DNA of 64,000 nucleotides from Spirosoma oryzicola (GTDB lineage Bacteria; Bacteroidota; Bacteroidia; Cytophagales; Spirosomataceae): assembly GCF_021233055.1 (NCBI RefSeq), contig NZ_CP089538.1, positions 4,666,501 to 4,730,500 on the forward strand, given 5' to 3'. Below are positions 33,625 through 42,123 of the stretch, one piece after another. The notes under the pieces are model-generated. The model saw nothing but the letters and a program-made list of their open reading frames with translations. It was not told the origin of the DNA and ran no database searches. Every line of letters begins with the position of its first letter. The stretch's first letter is position 1. The position numbers were made by a program, and so were the translations under genes.

Positions 33625-35979
33625 TCAGGGCTTCAGTACAGTCGTTTGTTCAGCTACGGTTTTCACCTTGTCTTTGGTGAAGAACACCGGAAAATAATTG
33701 TTTTCGGCCCAGATTGGAAATAAGTCGCTGTAATGCGGACTATCGGGGTTACCAGACTGCCCCGGACTGTTGATGCCCAACGTTTTATCCCAATCTTCGG
33801 TATCGATCAGAATACGGAATGACGCCCCGTGCGTCTGGTTCAGGTCATTAGCCGTTGCGTTAACGGTTTCGCCGTAACCGCCCCGCGCCACCGGACCAAG
33901 GTTGATCTTTTTCTGCATAGCTTTGTCTACCAGATCGCTAAGCGGGTGCGTGATGGTAATGTGCTTATTTTTTCGCTGTCCGTACAGCCAGTCATCCATG
34001 TCGTTACCAAGCCGGTCGGTCAGTTGGGTCACGGCGCGGTCCATGCAGGAAAGCAGCAGGCTATCGCGGGAAACCGTCGGAATAAGTAGTTCGTCAAAGA
34101 CCCGCTTCGAGGGCAGGCTTTTAAAATAAGGCTGCGCATTTTTCGGCACCTTCTGTTGATAAACCGCTTTTTTCAGCTCTCCCTCCCAGGCAACGTAAAT
34201 CGCAGCGGCCACCGAATTAGTCTCTAATTTGTAATCCCATTTCCGCAGGTAACCCAACGCCTGTTCGGTTCGGTTATCAGGCGAAGCCAGGTTTTTCAGC
34301 AACGGTACCAGCGTTCGAGCCGGAATAGATAGATAGTCAGCCTGCAAAGCCATAAAATCGACCATACTCTTGCGCTTCCCATCATTCAATACTTCTTCGA
34401 TGCGGTGGGCCCGGTTAGGCGAAGACCATGTCCAGCCGACCGCATCGCGATGGGGAAAATTAGCGGGTGTCAGGTTGTTATTGGCTGTGGCGACATACCC
34501 TTCCGATGGATTCAGTTTGTTGGGCAATTGCTGAATCGGTAAATAGCCACTCCATTCGTATCGGCCATCGCCGGGTACGGGTACCAATCCCGTAAAGTTC
34601 TTGCGAATCGGGGCCAAGCCTACGGCCTGCCAGCCAATGGTTCCGGTTTTATCCGCCCAGATCATGTTTTCTCCCGGAATCCGGCTGTACGAACAGGCTT
34701 GCCGAAACTCCGTCCAGTTACGCGCCTGATTCATGCGCAGACTCGCCAGATAAGGTGAACAGCCCGTGTCGAGCCAACCCGCCCGGATAGCGTAGGCTTT
34801 GTGATGCTGCTTGTCTTCGAAGACCACCGGGCCGTGTCGCGTATATTTCAGGGTCGCCTGCACGGGCTGTCCACCTTTCACCGGAATGGTTTCGGTCAGC
34901 GTTTTCATGCTTACCCAGTTGCCTTTGTAGCGGTATTGATTCGGATTGGCCGGGTTGGTTTCGTACACGTACAAATCTTCGTTGTCGGTCTCAAAAATCG
35001 TCAAGCCCCAGGCCCCATAATCGTTATGACCGATTGAAATTCCCGGTAGGGTCGGCTCCCCCGCCCCGATCACGTTCCATCCGGGCCCATTTAAGTGTAC
35101 CCAATACCGCAGGGAGGGTGTCGATTGCGCCCGGTGCGGATCATTAGCGAGCATCGGATAACCACTCGCCGACTTATTGCCCGAAATAATCCAGTTATTG
35201 GAGCCGACGTATTGTTTTTCGGTATCAAACCACTCGTCGTTGTTTTGCTGACGGTCGAGCTGGGCTTCGTCTTCGTCGGCTTTTGTGGGTCGCCCCTGAA
35301 ATTTTAAGGGCAAGCGAAACGCTTCGTACAAGTCGAGAATGGGCTGAAACAGTTCATCGCCGTTCACGCGTAGGGTCAGGTCAGGTTCGTTCGGTTTCGA
35401 TACGGGATGAAACCATTGCAGTTCACGGAGTTTGTCAGCGCCAATGAGTTTGACCAACCGACCGTAATTCAGTTCGTCACGCACGTTATAGGCTAATCCC
35501 TGATGACGGCTAATAACCACTTCAGGCGTCCACAAACCCGGTTTCGTGTTCAGAACCCGAAATTCGAACGGAAGCTTTTCGGGCGTTTTCAGTACCTGCG
35601 TAATGTACGCGTTAACGCCATCGACAAAGGCCCGAACAATCTGCGGTCCGTGCGGGTGGTAGTGCAGTAGTTCCTTGTTAAGATCGCCCCGAAAACGAAA
35701 AAGCCGGGTACCCATATCCCGTTTGACTTCCTGCGGACCGAGCAGTTCGGCGACGGTTCCGGTTGCCTGCCGACGCCAGATTTCCAGTTGAAAAAGCCGG
35801 TCTTGAGCCGCCGAGTAGCCCTGCGCAAAAAATAGATCGTGCTCGTTTTTGGCGTAAATGTGATTGACGCCCCAACGATCACGGATTATTTCGACGGGTT
35901 GCTGAAGGCCGGGAATGGATTGAGCAACAGCAGAAAACAGCGAACAAAAGAGCAGAACAAGTGGTAAAAGCCGATGCAT
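33625..35979 (-). CDS. Penicillin acylase-family Ntn hydrolase
   Basis: This 784-residue precursor has a signal peptide (MHRLLPLVLLFCSLFSAVAQ), an alpha-chain region starting VEIIRDRWGVNHIYAKNEHDLFFAQGY, and the autocatalytic cleavage point before Ser in QYVGSNNWIISG (about residue 260), the N-terminal nucleophile of the beta chain. Downstream blocks MLANDPHRA and NLTPANF fit the family. Known members cleave amide bonds of beta-lactams, acyl-homoserine lactones or N-acyl amino acids; which one is used here is not visible. The ATG at 35979 places the signal peptide first. Confidence 0.93.
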   Translation of the reverse strand: MHRLLPLVLLFCSLFSAVAQSIPGLQQPVEIIRDRWGVNHIYAKNEHDLFFAQGYSAAQDRLFQLEIWRRQATGTVAELLGPQEVKRDMGTRLFRFRGDLNKELLHYHPHGPQIVRAFVDGVNAYITQVLKTPEKLPFEFRVLNTKPGLWTPEVVISRHQGLAYNVRDELNYGRLVKLIGADKLRELQWFHPVSKPNEPDLTLRVNGDELFQPILDLYEAFRLPLKFQGRPTKADEDEAQLDRQQNNDEWFDTEKQYVGSNNWIISGNKSASGYPMLANDPHRAQSTPSLRYWVHLNGPGWNVIGAGEPTLPGISIGHNDYGAWGLTIFETDNEDLYVYETNPANPNQYRYKGNWVSMKTLTETIPVKGGQPVQATLKYTRHGPVVFEDKQHHKAYAIRAGWLDTGCSPYLASLRMNQARNWTEFRQACSYSRIPGENMIWADKTGTIGWQAVGLAPIRKNFTGLVPVPGDGRYEWSGYLPIQQLPNKLNPSEGYVATANNNLTPANFPHRDAVGWTWSSPNRAHRIEEVLNDGKRKSMVDFMALQADYLSIPARTLVPLLKNLASPDNRTEQALGYLRKWDYKLETNSVAAAIYVAWEGELKKAVYQQKVPKNAQPYFKSLPSKRVFDELLIPTVSRDSLLLSCMDRAVTQLTDRLGNDMDDWLYGQRKNKHITITHPLSDLVDKAMQKKINLGPVARGGYGETVNATANDLNQTHGASFRILIDTEDWDKTLGINSPGQSGNPDSPHYSDLFPIWAENNYFPVFFTKDKVKTVAEQTTVLKP

Positions 35980-36096
35980 GACGTTGAGAGGATTTCCGGG
36001 TAAGATAACCAACAATCAGCACACCGCAACTTTAAGAAACCTTTAACAACCGAACTACTTTTATTTGGTTAGTTTAGCAACAAGATCAGAATACTT

Positions 36097-36603
36097 ATGA
36101 AAGCGCTGACTTTTTGCCTCCTGATTAGCTTTGTAACTGGATGTGTCACGATTCAATCGAACACTAAATCCGACGCCGTACCAACATTTAAACGGATTTT
36201 GGTCGTAACAAAAATGCGGAAAGCACCAGACAGCTACGCGCAGGGCTTTGTCCATGCATTCCCCGCAGGGTATCAGGTTTGTACGGTGGCCCTAAGTCCA
36301 CTGTCATTCGACAATCCCAACGAAACGATCCGGAAGCAGGTCGAAGCCTGCCAAAGCGAAGTGATTCTTACGCTCGAATTAAGCAAGACGGGCAGTATCG
36401 ACCGGTATCACAGCAGCGATTATGAATACAACGCGGAAATGACTTCCGTAGCGACCGGCCAGCCCTTCTGGAAAGCGATCATTTCGGCAAATCCGAATCT
36501 GGGCGAACAATTATCTCCTCGCAGTGTCGTCAAGCGCTTGCTGAACGATCATATCCTTGATGGTAAGCTACCAAGTTCGCAATCGCTACAAGCCGTCAAT
36601 TGA
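36097..36603 (+). CDS. Hypothetical lipoprotein
   Basis: This 168-residue protein has a lipoprotein signal with lipobox FVTGC (Cys16) and a mature part with alternating strands and helices (FKRILVVTKMRKAPDSYAQGF, VEACQSEVILTLELSKTG) that could be a small alpha/beta domain, of the kind seen in lipoproteins of unknown function. The last 18 bases overlap the end of the convergent peptidoglycan-binding gene. No family is recognised. Confidence 0.7.
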   Translation: MKALTFCLLISFVTGCVTIQSNTKSDAVPTFKRILVVTKMRKAPDSYAQGFVHAFPAGYQVCTVALSPLSFDNPNETIRKQVEACQSEVILTLELSKTGSIDRYHSSDYEYNAEMTSVATGQPFWKAIISANPNLGEQLSPRSVVKRLLNDHILDGKLPSSQSLQAVN

Positions 36604-37395
36604 TAAAATATCGATGGTTGCGTTTTGAATATTCCGGACGCGGGCAAACACCGCAGTGCCGTTACTTCCGCCCTTCACATCCGTATTTCCTTCCAGTGTC
36701 TCAATGGCATCACCGAGAACGGCTGTCACAATGCCCGTATGAAACCAGTCATCGGTTTCTGGATTACGCAACAGAAACACATCACCGGGACGCATACAGG
36801 CTGGTTTTTTCCGTAGATTGGCACATCTGGTAAGCCGTCCGGTTCCCTGTCCATGCAGGGCCATTGTGTCGCAACTAAGCGTATGCGGCATAATGGCCGT
36901 AAAACTACGCCCGTAGGCCGATGAGGTCTGATCCAGCACCGTCTGCACAAAGCCCGCACACCATTTGAAAAGGGAGCCATCGTACCCATCGCAATAGCCA
37001 CGTACCCAAGGCCCCAAATTCTGTCCATCCGACGTTTGCAGTTCTGCCGACCGTTGTCTCAAATGGGCATTCGCAATCTGAATAACGGCTTTACGGGAAT
37101 CTTTCGCAGTCGGCTTTGCGCTAAACGCATTCGACAGGGGAGCACTCAGGCGTTTAAATAGCTCCGGCGTGACGACGCCCGTCTTCGGTACTTTAAGCGC
37201 AGCCTGAAAGTTCTGCACAGCCCGCTCTGTCGCCGGTCCGAACTGACCATCGATGGACGTAGTAAGAGCCGCTCTGGGGTAATTCGGCGCATTCAGGCAT
37301 AACCACTCCTGAATTCGTTTAACGTCGTTTCCTCCATCACCTTTTTTGATGGCACCGGAAAAAAGCAATTCGTTCTGGTAAGCCGTTTTGATCAT
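36586..37395 (-). CDS. Peptidoglycan-binding protein with CHAP-like amidase domain
   Basis: This 269-residue protein has an N-terminal PG_binding_1 domain (GDGGNDVKRIQEWLCLN, then DGQFGPATERAVQNFQ) and a C-terminal domain with KWCAGFVQTVLDQ, a CHAP-type (Cys, His) hydrolase pattern: Cys in WCAGFV, His in WFHTGIV and a later acidic residue. Such proteins bind and cut cell-wall peptides. No signal peptide is seen from the ATG at 37395; an alternative upstream start (37554) would overlap the next gene. It may be exported by another route or act as a lysin. No phage genes are nearby. Confidence 0.8.
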   Translation of the reverse strand: MIKTAYQNELLFSGAIKKGDGGNDVKRIQEWLCLNAPNYPRAALTTSIDGQFGPATERAVQNFQAALKVPKTGVVTPELFKRLSAPLSNAFSAKPTAKDSRKAVIQIANAHLRQRSAELQTSDGQNLGPWVRGYCDGYDGSLFKWCAGFVQTVLDQTSSAYGRSFTAIMPHTLSCDTMALHGQGTGRLTRCANLRKKPACMRPGDVFLLRNPETDDWFHTGIVTAVLGDAIETLEGNTDVKGGSNGTAVFARVRNIQNATIDILSIDGL

Positions 37396-37430
37396 GGTAA
37401 CTGGTGGGATATGGTGGGTAGTCAGATTTG

Positions 37431-37763
37431 TTACTTCAGCTTCTCGTTGTTCAAATGTCGCGTCGCATCTCGGATATTTTTTTTCGCCAGGTTTTTGGCA
37501 AAAGCGTCGGTCAGATCGACACCGGTTTGATTGGCGAGACAGATAAGCACCCAAAGAACATCAGCCATTTCGTCACCCAGGTCTTTGTCTTTATCGGACT
37601 CTTTTTCCGATTGTTCGCCGTAACGACGCGCAATAATCCGCGCCACTTCGCCCACCTCTTCGGTGAGCATTGCCATGTTGGTAAGTTCATTAAAATACCG
37701 AACGCCGACGGTTTTGATCCAATCGTCAACGGTAGCCTGAGCGTCTTTTAGCGTTATATCCAT
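37431..37763 (-). CDS. MazG-like nucleotide pyrophosphohydrolase
   Basis: This 110-residue all-helical protein has the metal-binding signature of the MazG/RS21-C6 group: LTEEVGEVARII (EExxE) and LGDEMADVLWVLICLA (ExxD). These enzymes hydrolyse nucleoside triphosphates to monophosphates, often removing non-standard dNTPs. It lies 4 bp downstream of the DUF4177 gene and 35 bp upstream of the peptidoglycan-binding gene on the same strand, so the three may be one operon. Confidence 0.9.
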   Translation of the reverse strand: MDITLKDAQATVDDWIKTVGVRYFNELTNMAMLTEEVGEVARIIARRYGEQSEKESDKDKDLGDEMADVLWVLICLANQTGVDLTDAFAKNLAKKNIRDATRHLNNEKLK

Positions 37764-37767
37764 TTCG

Positions 37768-37971
37768 TTAGTGTATTTCCCGCTTGAGCGTCACAAGAAC
37801 ACTCCGCGATTGCCCCTGCGCCATGTTCAGATCCACCGACGATACGACTTCCCAGCCTTGCTGGCCAAGTTCGTTGAGCTTGTCGGTCAGTTCCTGCACG
37901 TCAATCTTACCTCCTCCGCTCCAGAAACCGCCTGCGGCTACGTCAAGGACGCGGTATTCAAACTTTTTCAT
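37768..37971 (-). CDS. DUF4177 small protein
   Basis: This 67-residue protein fits the DUF4177 family: KFEYRVLDV strand, central LTDKLNELGQQGWEVVSSVDL helix-strand unit and a final LVTLKRE strand. The function is unknown. It is the first gene of a minus-strand group and its start faces fdhD across 114 bp. Confidence 0.85.
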   Translation of the reverse strand: MKKFEYRVLDVAAGGFWSGGGKIDVQELTDKLNELGQQGWEVVSSVDLNMAQGQSRSVLVTLKREIH

Positions 37972-38043
37972 GGTGTTGATAAATGACTGGTTCGTGAATG
38001 AGATCAGCCCACGAAGATAGGCAGCACTCAGGCAAATAAATCA

Positions 38044-38078
38044 ACTTTCCTGTATCAACGGGCGTTATACAGGAAAGT
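38044..38078. promoter_or_regulatory. 12-bp perfect inverted repeat ahead of fdhD
   Basis: ACTTTCCTGTAT (38044-38055) and its complement at 38067-38078 flank an 11-nt spacer, ending 7 bp before the fdhD ATG at 38086 and overlapping a possible GTG start at 38077. It lies in the divergent region between the DUF4177 gene and fdhD. It may be a hairpin in the fdhD leader or a regulator site; no T-run follows. Confidence 0.6.
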
Positions 38079-38085
38079 GAATGCT

Positions 38086-38943
38086 ATGGCTCTCGTTGCT
38101 CCCGTTACCATCCAAAAAATTTCAGGCGACAGTTTGAAAGAGACCCCCGATCTGCTGGCCGTTGAGGAACCGCTCGAAATCCGACTCGGCTTCGGACCCG
38201 TTGATGACCGTCAGCAGCGGAGCGTCGCCGTTACGATGCGAACACCCGGCCACGACGAAGAACTGGCGATGGGGTTTCTGTTTACGGAAGGCATTATTCA
38301 GCGCCCCAGCGACATTATTTCCTGCCGCCACTGCGTTCAGGATTCGGCCAAAGAAGGCAACGTACTCCGCGTTGAACTCCATCCTGATGTAGTTGTTGAC
38401 TGGGCCCGGCTCAACCGAAATACGTTTACGTCGTCGAGTTGTGGACTCTGCGGCAAAACGACCATTGATGCCGTAATGGCCCTTACGCCTGGTCCCCTTT
38501 CGTCCGATTTTCTGCTGGAACCAACTGTATTACACGCTTTACCGGAGCGGGTTCGGACTGCACAGCGGGCGTTTGCGTACACAGGTGGTATTCACGCAGC
38601 GGCTCTGTTCGATGCGGCTGGAACGGTGTTGCTTGTTCGGGAAGACATTGGCCGGCACAACGCGCTGGATAAACTTATAGGCGCTGCTTTCTGGCAAAAC
38701 TGGCTTCCGCTGTCGCAATCGGGCATTTTTCTAAGCGGACGAATCGGTGTCGAACTGGTTCAGAAAAGCTGGATGGCCGGTGTTCCGTTGTTAGCGGCTG
38801 TCGGTGCACCATCGAGTCTGGCCGTTCAGATGGCGCAGGAAGCCGGTATGACACTCACCGGCTTTGTCCGTGACGAACGATTTAATGTTTACAGCAAAGC
38901 CGAACGGATTAACGTTCATTCGCTCTTAGCAACCAGCCTTTAG
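38086..38943 (+). CDS. fdhD: Formate dehydrogenase accessory sulfurtransferase FdhD
   Basis: This 285-residue protein transfers sulfur to the molybdenum cofactor before its insertion into formate dehydrogenase. It shows TMRTPGHDEELAMGFLFTEGII, the catalytic Cys pair in SSCGLCGK (CxxC), RAFAYTGGIHAAALFDAAG and VREDIGRHNALDKLIG, all diagnostic of FdhD. The ATG at 38086 is preferred; a GTG three codons earlier lies inside the inverted repeat. Formate dehydrogenase genes are not in the window. The gene ends four bases inside the convergent kinase gene. Confidence 0.95.
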   Translation: MALVAPVTIQKISGDSLKETPDLLAVEEPLEIRLGFGPVDDRQQRSVAVTMRTPGHDEELAMGFLFTEGIIQRPSDIISCRHCVQDSAKEGNVLRVELHPDVVVDWARLNRNTFTSSSCGLCGKTTIDAVMALTPGPLSSDFLLEPTVLHALPERVRTAQRAFAYTGGIHAAALFDAAGTVLLVREDIGRHNALDKLIGAAFWQNWLPLSQSGIFLSGRIGVELVQKSWMAGVPLLAAVGAPSSLAVQMAQEAGMTLTGFVRDERFNVYSKAERINVHSLLATSL

Positions 38944-39815
38944 GCCGTGACTGGTTGCGGTACGATCATTTTCACAACGCCGGGTTTAACCTCGGCTTTT
39001 AGCTGAGTTACCCGACCGATGTATTCGCCGTCTACCTGAAAATACGCTTTACGGTGCGTTTCAATTGTGATCGATGTGGCGGGGAAGATTTCTATTTTCC
39101 GAGGATCGAACGGCTGATAACGCCAGAATAATTTCAGGATTTCCCAGAATGACAAGCGCCGAAAAATAACTACTTCGAATTGCCCATCGAACGGATCACC
39201 CTCGGGATTGATTACAGCCCCCGTACCATACATGCGCGCATTGGCCAGCACAATCATGAAGGCCGCTCGTGGGATGCATTCATCACCTTTATTGATCTCA
39301 ACCCGCAACAAACGGTGCTTTCGTAACACATTGACCACTCCGCGCAGATAACCTAGTTTACCGCGCAGATTATTTTGCTGGTAATGCTTTACTAGCTGGG
39401 CGTTTAGACCGATATCAGCCAGGTGCAGACAGATTTCGCCATTCACCGAAATAAGGTCCGTTGGCTTTAAAACCCCATTGGTGAGCACATTCAGGCTTCC
39501 TTCAACGTCAGCCGGAATACCAAGCTCACGGGCCATTCCGTTTGCCGAGCCAGCCGGTAAAATCCCTATTGGAATATCCGTGTCCAGGAGTTGCTCGGCC
39601 ACAAACTTGATCGTACCGTCGCCCCCAACGGCCACGACGCGATCTGGTTTTACCTGAGCGATTTTTTTCTTTAGCTCTTCCTCATCCGTCTTGCCGTCGA
39701 GGTACAAAAACTCGGCTTTATTGGGCGAGTTATCGAAATGGTTGTGGATACCATCTTCCCAGTCCGTTTTGGCTTTCCCACCGGAAACGGGATTTATTGC
39801 GAATAAAAAGACCAA
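38940..39815 (-). CDS. Diacylglycerol/lipid kinase (DagK-like)
   Basis: This 291-residue protein has the lipid-kinase fold: N-terminal AINPVSGG, nucleotide-binding VAVGGDGTIKFVAEQL (GGDGT), and GILPAGSANGMARELGIP. It transfers phosphate from ATP to diacylglycerol or a similar lipid. A TTG at 39815 is the only usable start before an upstream in-frame stop, so it is one of the few genes here without an ATG. The gene shares only 47 bp with the divergent phosphatidate phosphatase, suggesting joint regulation. Confidence 0.9.
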   Translation of the reverse strand: MVFLFAINPVSGGKAKTDWEDGIHNHFDNSPNKAEFLYLDGKTDEEELKKKIAQVKPDRVVAVGGDGTIKFVAEQLLDTDIPIGILPAGSANGMARELGIPADVEGSLNVLTNGVLKPTDLISVNGEICLHLADIGLNAQLVKHYQQNNLRGKLGYLRGVVNVLRKHRLLRVEINKGDECIPRAAFMIVLANARMYGTGAVINPEGDPFDGQFEVVIFRRLSFWEILKLFWRYQPFDPRKIEIFPATSITIETHRKAYFQVDGEYIGRVTQLKAEVKPGVVKMIVPQPVTA

Positions 39816-39862
39816 CTTCTGAGCGAATTATGGGTTATACGTGACACGCACCGTTGAACATT

Positions 39863-40936
39863 ATGACCCTTGACCAACAGCCAATACAGAGTAAACAGAA
39901 TTTAAGCCTAAAAGGTAAGTTAATAAATCGTTTCTTAACATGGCTGCGGCTAACCGATCAGCCCGTTGTTAACGTTTATCGGGGATTTGGCAATGCTCAA
40001 AAGGTGACCATCCACGGACATGCGCTTCGGCGGAGTGCCCAACCTCGAAAAAATTATCGAAACAGCGCCGTGGTAAATTTGCTTGCCGTCCTTCGCCTGT
40101 TTCTGGTGCGTCCGTACCCACAGGCTACCATTCGGGTCCGTTTAGGTGACCACACGACGGAAATCCGGACCGATCCTGATGGTTACTTTCGTATCGAACT
40201 CCCCTTGGAGCAGGCCCTACCGCCCGGCTGGCACTCGGTAAAGGCACAAATGGTGTCGCAAACGATTTCGCCCGAAACGATACTGGCCGAAGGAGAAGGT
40301 AAAATACTGATTCCGCATCAAACGCCGTTTCTGTGTATTTCGGACATTGACGACACATTCTTGATTTCCCATTCGGCGACGATTGGCAAACGTCTGCTGG
40401 TACTACTGACTCAGAATGCGCACAGCCGTGATCCCTTCGAAGGGGTTGTAGCCCATTACCAGCTGCTCGCCGAAGCCGCCAGCGGCCCGGACGCTACCAA
40501 TCCTTTTTTTTACGTATCCAGCAGCGAGTGGAACCTGTATGATTATATTCTGGAATTTTCGCGCAAGAATGGGCTTCCGGAAGGAATCTATCTTCTGAGT
40601 CAGCTCAAGCAGCTATCGCAGTTGTTGCAGACGGGCAAAACCAAGCACCTGACCAAGTTTGACCGCATCGTCCGCATCATCGAAACGTATCCAGATCGGA
40701 AATTCATTCTGTTAGGCGACGACTCCCAGCAGGACCCGCCTATTTACGAATCGATTGTCAGGCATTTTCCTCAGCAGATTCTTTGTGTGTACATTCGGCG
40801 CATCCACCCCAAAAAACAGGATGCAACGAATGAGCTTATGAAGAGAATCAAAGCCAACGGGGTGGCCTACTGTTATTTCGCGAACAGTGCCGAAGCTCAT
40901 CGGCATTCGGTAGAAATGGGACTTGTCGCTTCCTGA
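39863..40936 (+). CDS. App1-like phosphatidate phosphatase (DUF2183)
   Basis: This 357-residue protein contains the DUF2183/App1 catalytic region: CISDIDDTFLISHSA (DxDDT, the HAD-type nucleophile), FYVSSSEWNLYDYI and later KFILLGDDSQQDPPIYESI. The N-terminal 120 residues form a beta-rich domain (VNVYRGFGNAQKVTIHGHAL) common to the family. App1-type enzymes dephosphorylate phosphatidate to diacylglycerol, the reverse of the reaction of the neighbouring kinase. The ATG at 39863 is preferred over a TTG at 39854. A 13-bp hairpin follows its stop. Confidence 0.9.
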   Translation: MTLDQQPIQSKQNLSLKGKLINRFLTWLRLTDQPVVNVYRGFGNAQKVTIHGHALRRSAQPRKNYRNSAVVNLLAVLRLFLVRPYPQATIRVRLGDHTTEIRTDPDGYFRIELPLEQALPPGWHSVKAQMVSQTISPETILAEGEGKILIPHQTPFLCISDIDDTFLISHSATIGKRLLVLLTQNAHSRDPFEGVVAHYQLLAEAASGPDATNPFFYVSSSEWNLYDYILEFSRKNGLPEGIYLLSQLKQLSQLLQTGKTKHLTKFDRIVRIIETYPDRKFILLGDDSQQDPPIYESIVRHFPQQILCVYIRRIHPKKQDATNELMKRIKANGVAYCYFANSAEAHRHSVEMGLVAS

Positions 40937-40983
40937 GGATGCAAGCGAACATTACACGCTAGAGAAAGCGTTGAGAAGATAGA

Positions 40984-41024
40984 CAGGTTTGTGATGACCG
41001 CCTGATACAGACATCACAAACCTG
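40984..41024. terminator. 13-bp hairpin between convergent genes
   Basis: CAGGTTTGTGATG (40984-40996) and its complement at 41012-41024 enclose a 15-nt loop. It separates the convergent phosphatase and methyltransferase genes. No T-run is present on either side, so it may be a transcript-end structure or a dispersed repeat rather than a standard terminator. Confidence 0.5.
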
Positions 41025-41029
41025 ATTCG

Positions 41030-41812
41030 TTATTTCGTCGCTACGTAAAAGAAGTCGAGACTTCCGGCGGGATCGTTGCTGACCAGATAATCGGTGTAGT
41101 CGATCTCGGCAGCAATACCATCCGCTTTCAAAAGTCGGTTGCGATTCAGTCGATTCATCAGATCGTAAGGAACCTGTAACAACCGGCGGGGCAACCGATA
41201 CTGTAGATTGAAAATATCGAACCGGGTCAGCTTTTTGACCGACTCTTTATTTTGCTCATAATAGGTCATCACTTTTCCATTGCCGTGAACGCCTTTGGTA
41301 TCCACGTTTGGAAAATACTTACCCATCAGGTTCCGTAAGCCATCGGCGTAATATTCCCGAACGTGCCACGGATTACGGGTTAGCGAGAACGTCTTGTTGA
41401 CGGTTGTCAGCAGTAGCTTCCCCCCCGGTTTCAGAACCCGATGAGCCTCCCGGATAAACAGATCATCATTCTCAATATGTTCGATCACCTGAAACGTTAC
41501 GATATAATCAAACGTATTGTCAGGTATTGGAGCACCGTTGGCACCCATTAACGGCGGAATGTTGGCGGCAATAAATGTAGACTGTGGGTAGGCCGCACCT
41601 AATGCCGAAATCAAATCGTTGTTTTTATCAATACCGGTATAATGATCAGCGGCTTTGGTGAGCAAATCAAGGCCACGTCCCCAGCCACAACCGATTTCGA
41701 GCACCTTGCCACTGACGATTGAAGCCGCTTCCACGTATGGAAACAACAGGCGCTGATGGACAGGGTTGTCCGACGCAATTTCAGCGGAGGTAATTTCGGT
41801 GGTTTTGTACAT
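41030..41812 (-). CDS. Class I SAM-dependent methyltransferase
   Basis: This 260-residue protein has the SAM-binding motif VLEIGCGWGRGLDLL, an acidic YTGIDKNNDLI second strand and the motif VLKPGGKLLLTTVNK. The C-terminal 90 residues (FNLQYRLPRRLLQVPYDLMNRLNRNR) resemble methyltransferases that act on small molecules or glycolipid headgroups, but the target is unknown. It is single and convergent with the phosphatase gene. Its promoter is not clear. Confidence 0.9.
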   Translation of the reverse strand: MYKTTEITSAEIASDNPVHQRLLFPYVEAASIVSGKVLEIGCGWGRGLDLLTKAADHYTGIDKNNDLISALGAAYPQSTFIAANIPPLMGANGAPIPDNTFDYIVTFQVIEHIENDDLFIREAHRVLKPGGKLLLTTVNKTFSLTRNPWHVREYYADGLRNLMGKYFPNVDTKGVHGNGKVMTYYEQNKESVKKLTRFDIFNLQYRLPRRLLQVPYDLMNRLNRNRLLKADGIAAEIDYTDYLVSNDPAGSLDFFYVATK

Positions 41813-42123
41813 ATCTTTTCTGGACGCCTGGGTTATTGTTGGCCACTAGGATCGTTTTTATGCTTAATTTAAGATCACCAAGTAGCCATTGTCTGTTTAT
41901 CAAACGTCGTCGTTTGCAATTCAATCTACAAAATTAGTCTTTTGTAGTTAAGTAAAGAAAAATGAACCGCTTCCGTAACCCGAACGATACAATTTTTTCG
42001 TTATAAATACGGCTTTGCTGCTTTTAGGTGTACGTCAGGTTGGTAAGCCGTTAACCGACAGCCAGTTGCTGAAGCCCAAACTAAACATTTACTATCCGAA
42101 ACACGCAAGATTACTTATATTGT
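41813..42123. other. Divergent intergenic region
   Basis: This 311-bp region lies between the methyltransferase and the GWxTD lipoprotein. It contains an 8-bp hairpin (CTACAAAA at 41926-41933 with 41940-41947) that includes a -7-like TAATTTTG on the minus strand (41936-41929). No -33 partner was found. No reading frame is convincing. Confidence 0.45.

Noticed and set aside
36586..37395. Prophage lysin suggesting a phage remnant
   Set aside because: No other phage gene, integrase or attachment repeat is nearby; the gene sits in an ordinary operon.
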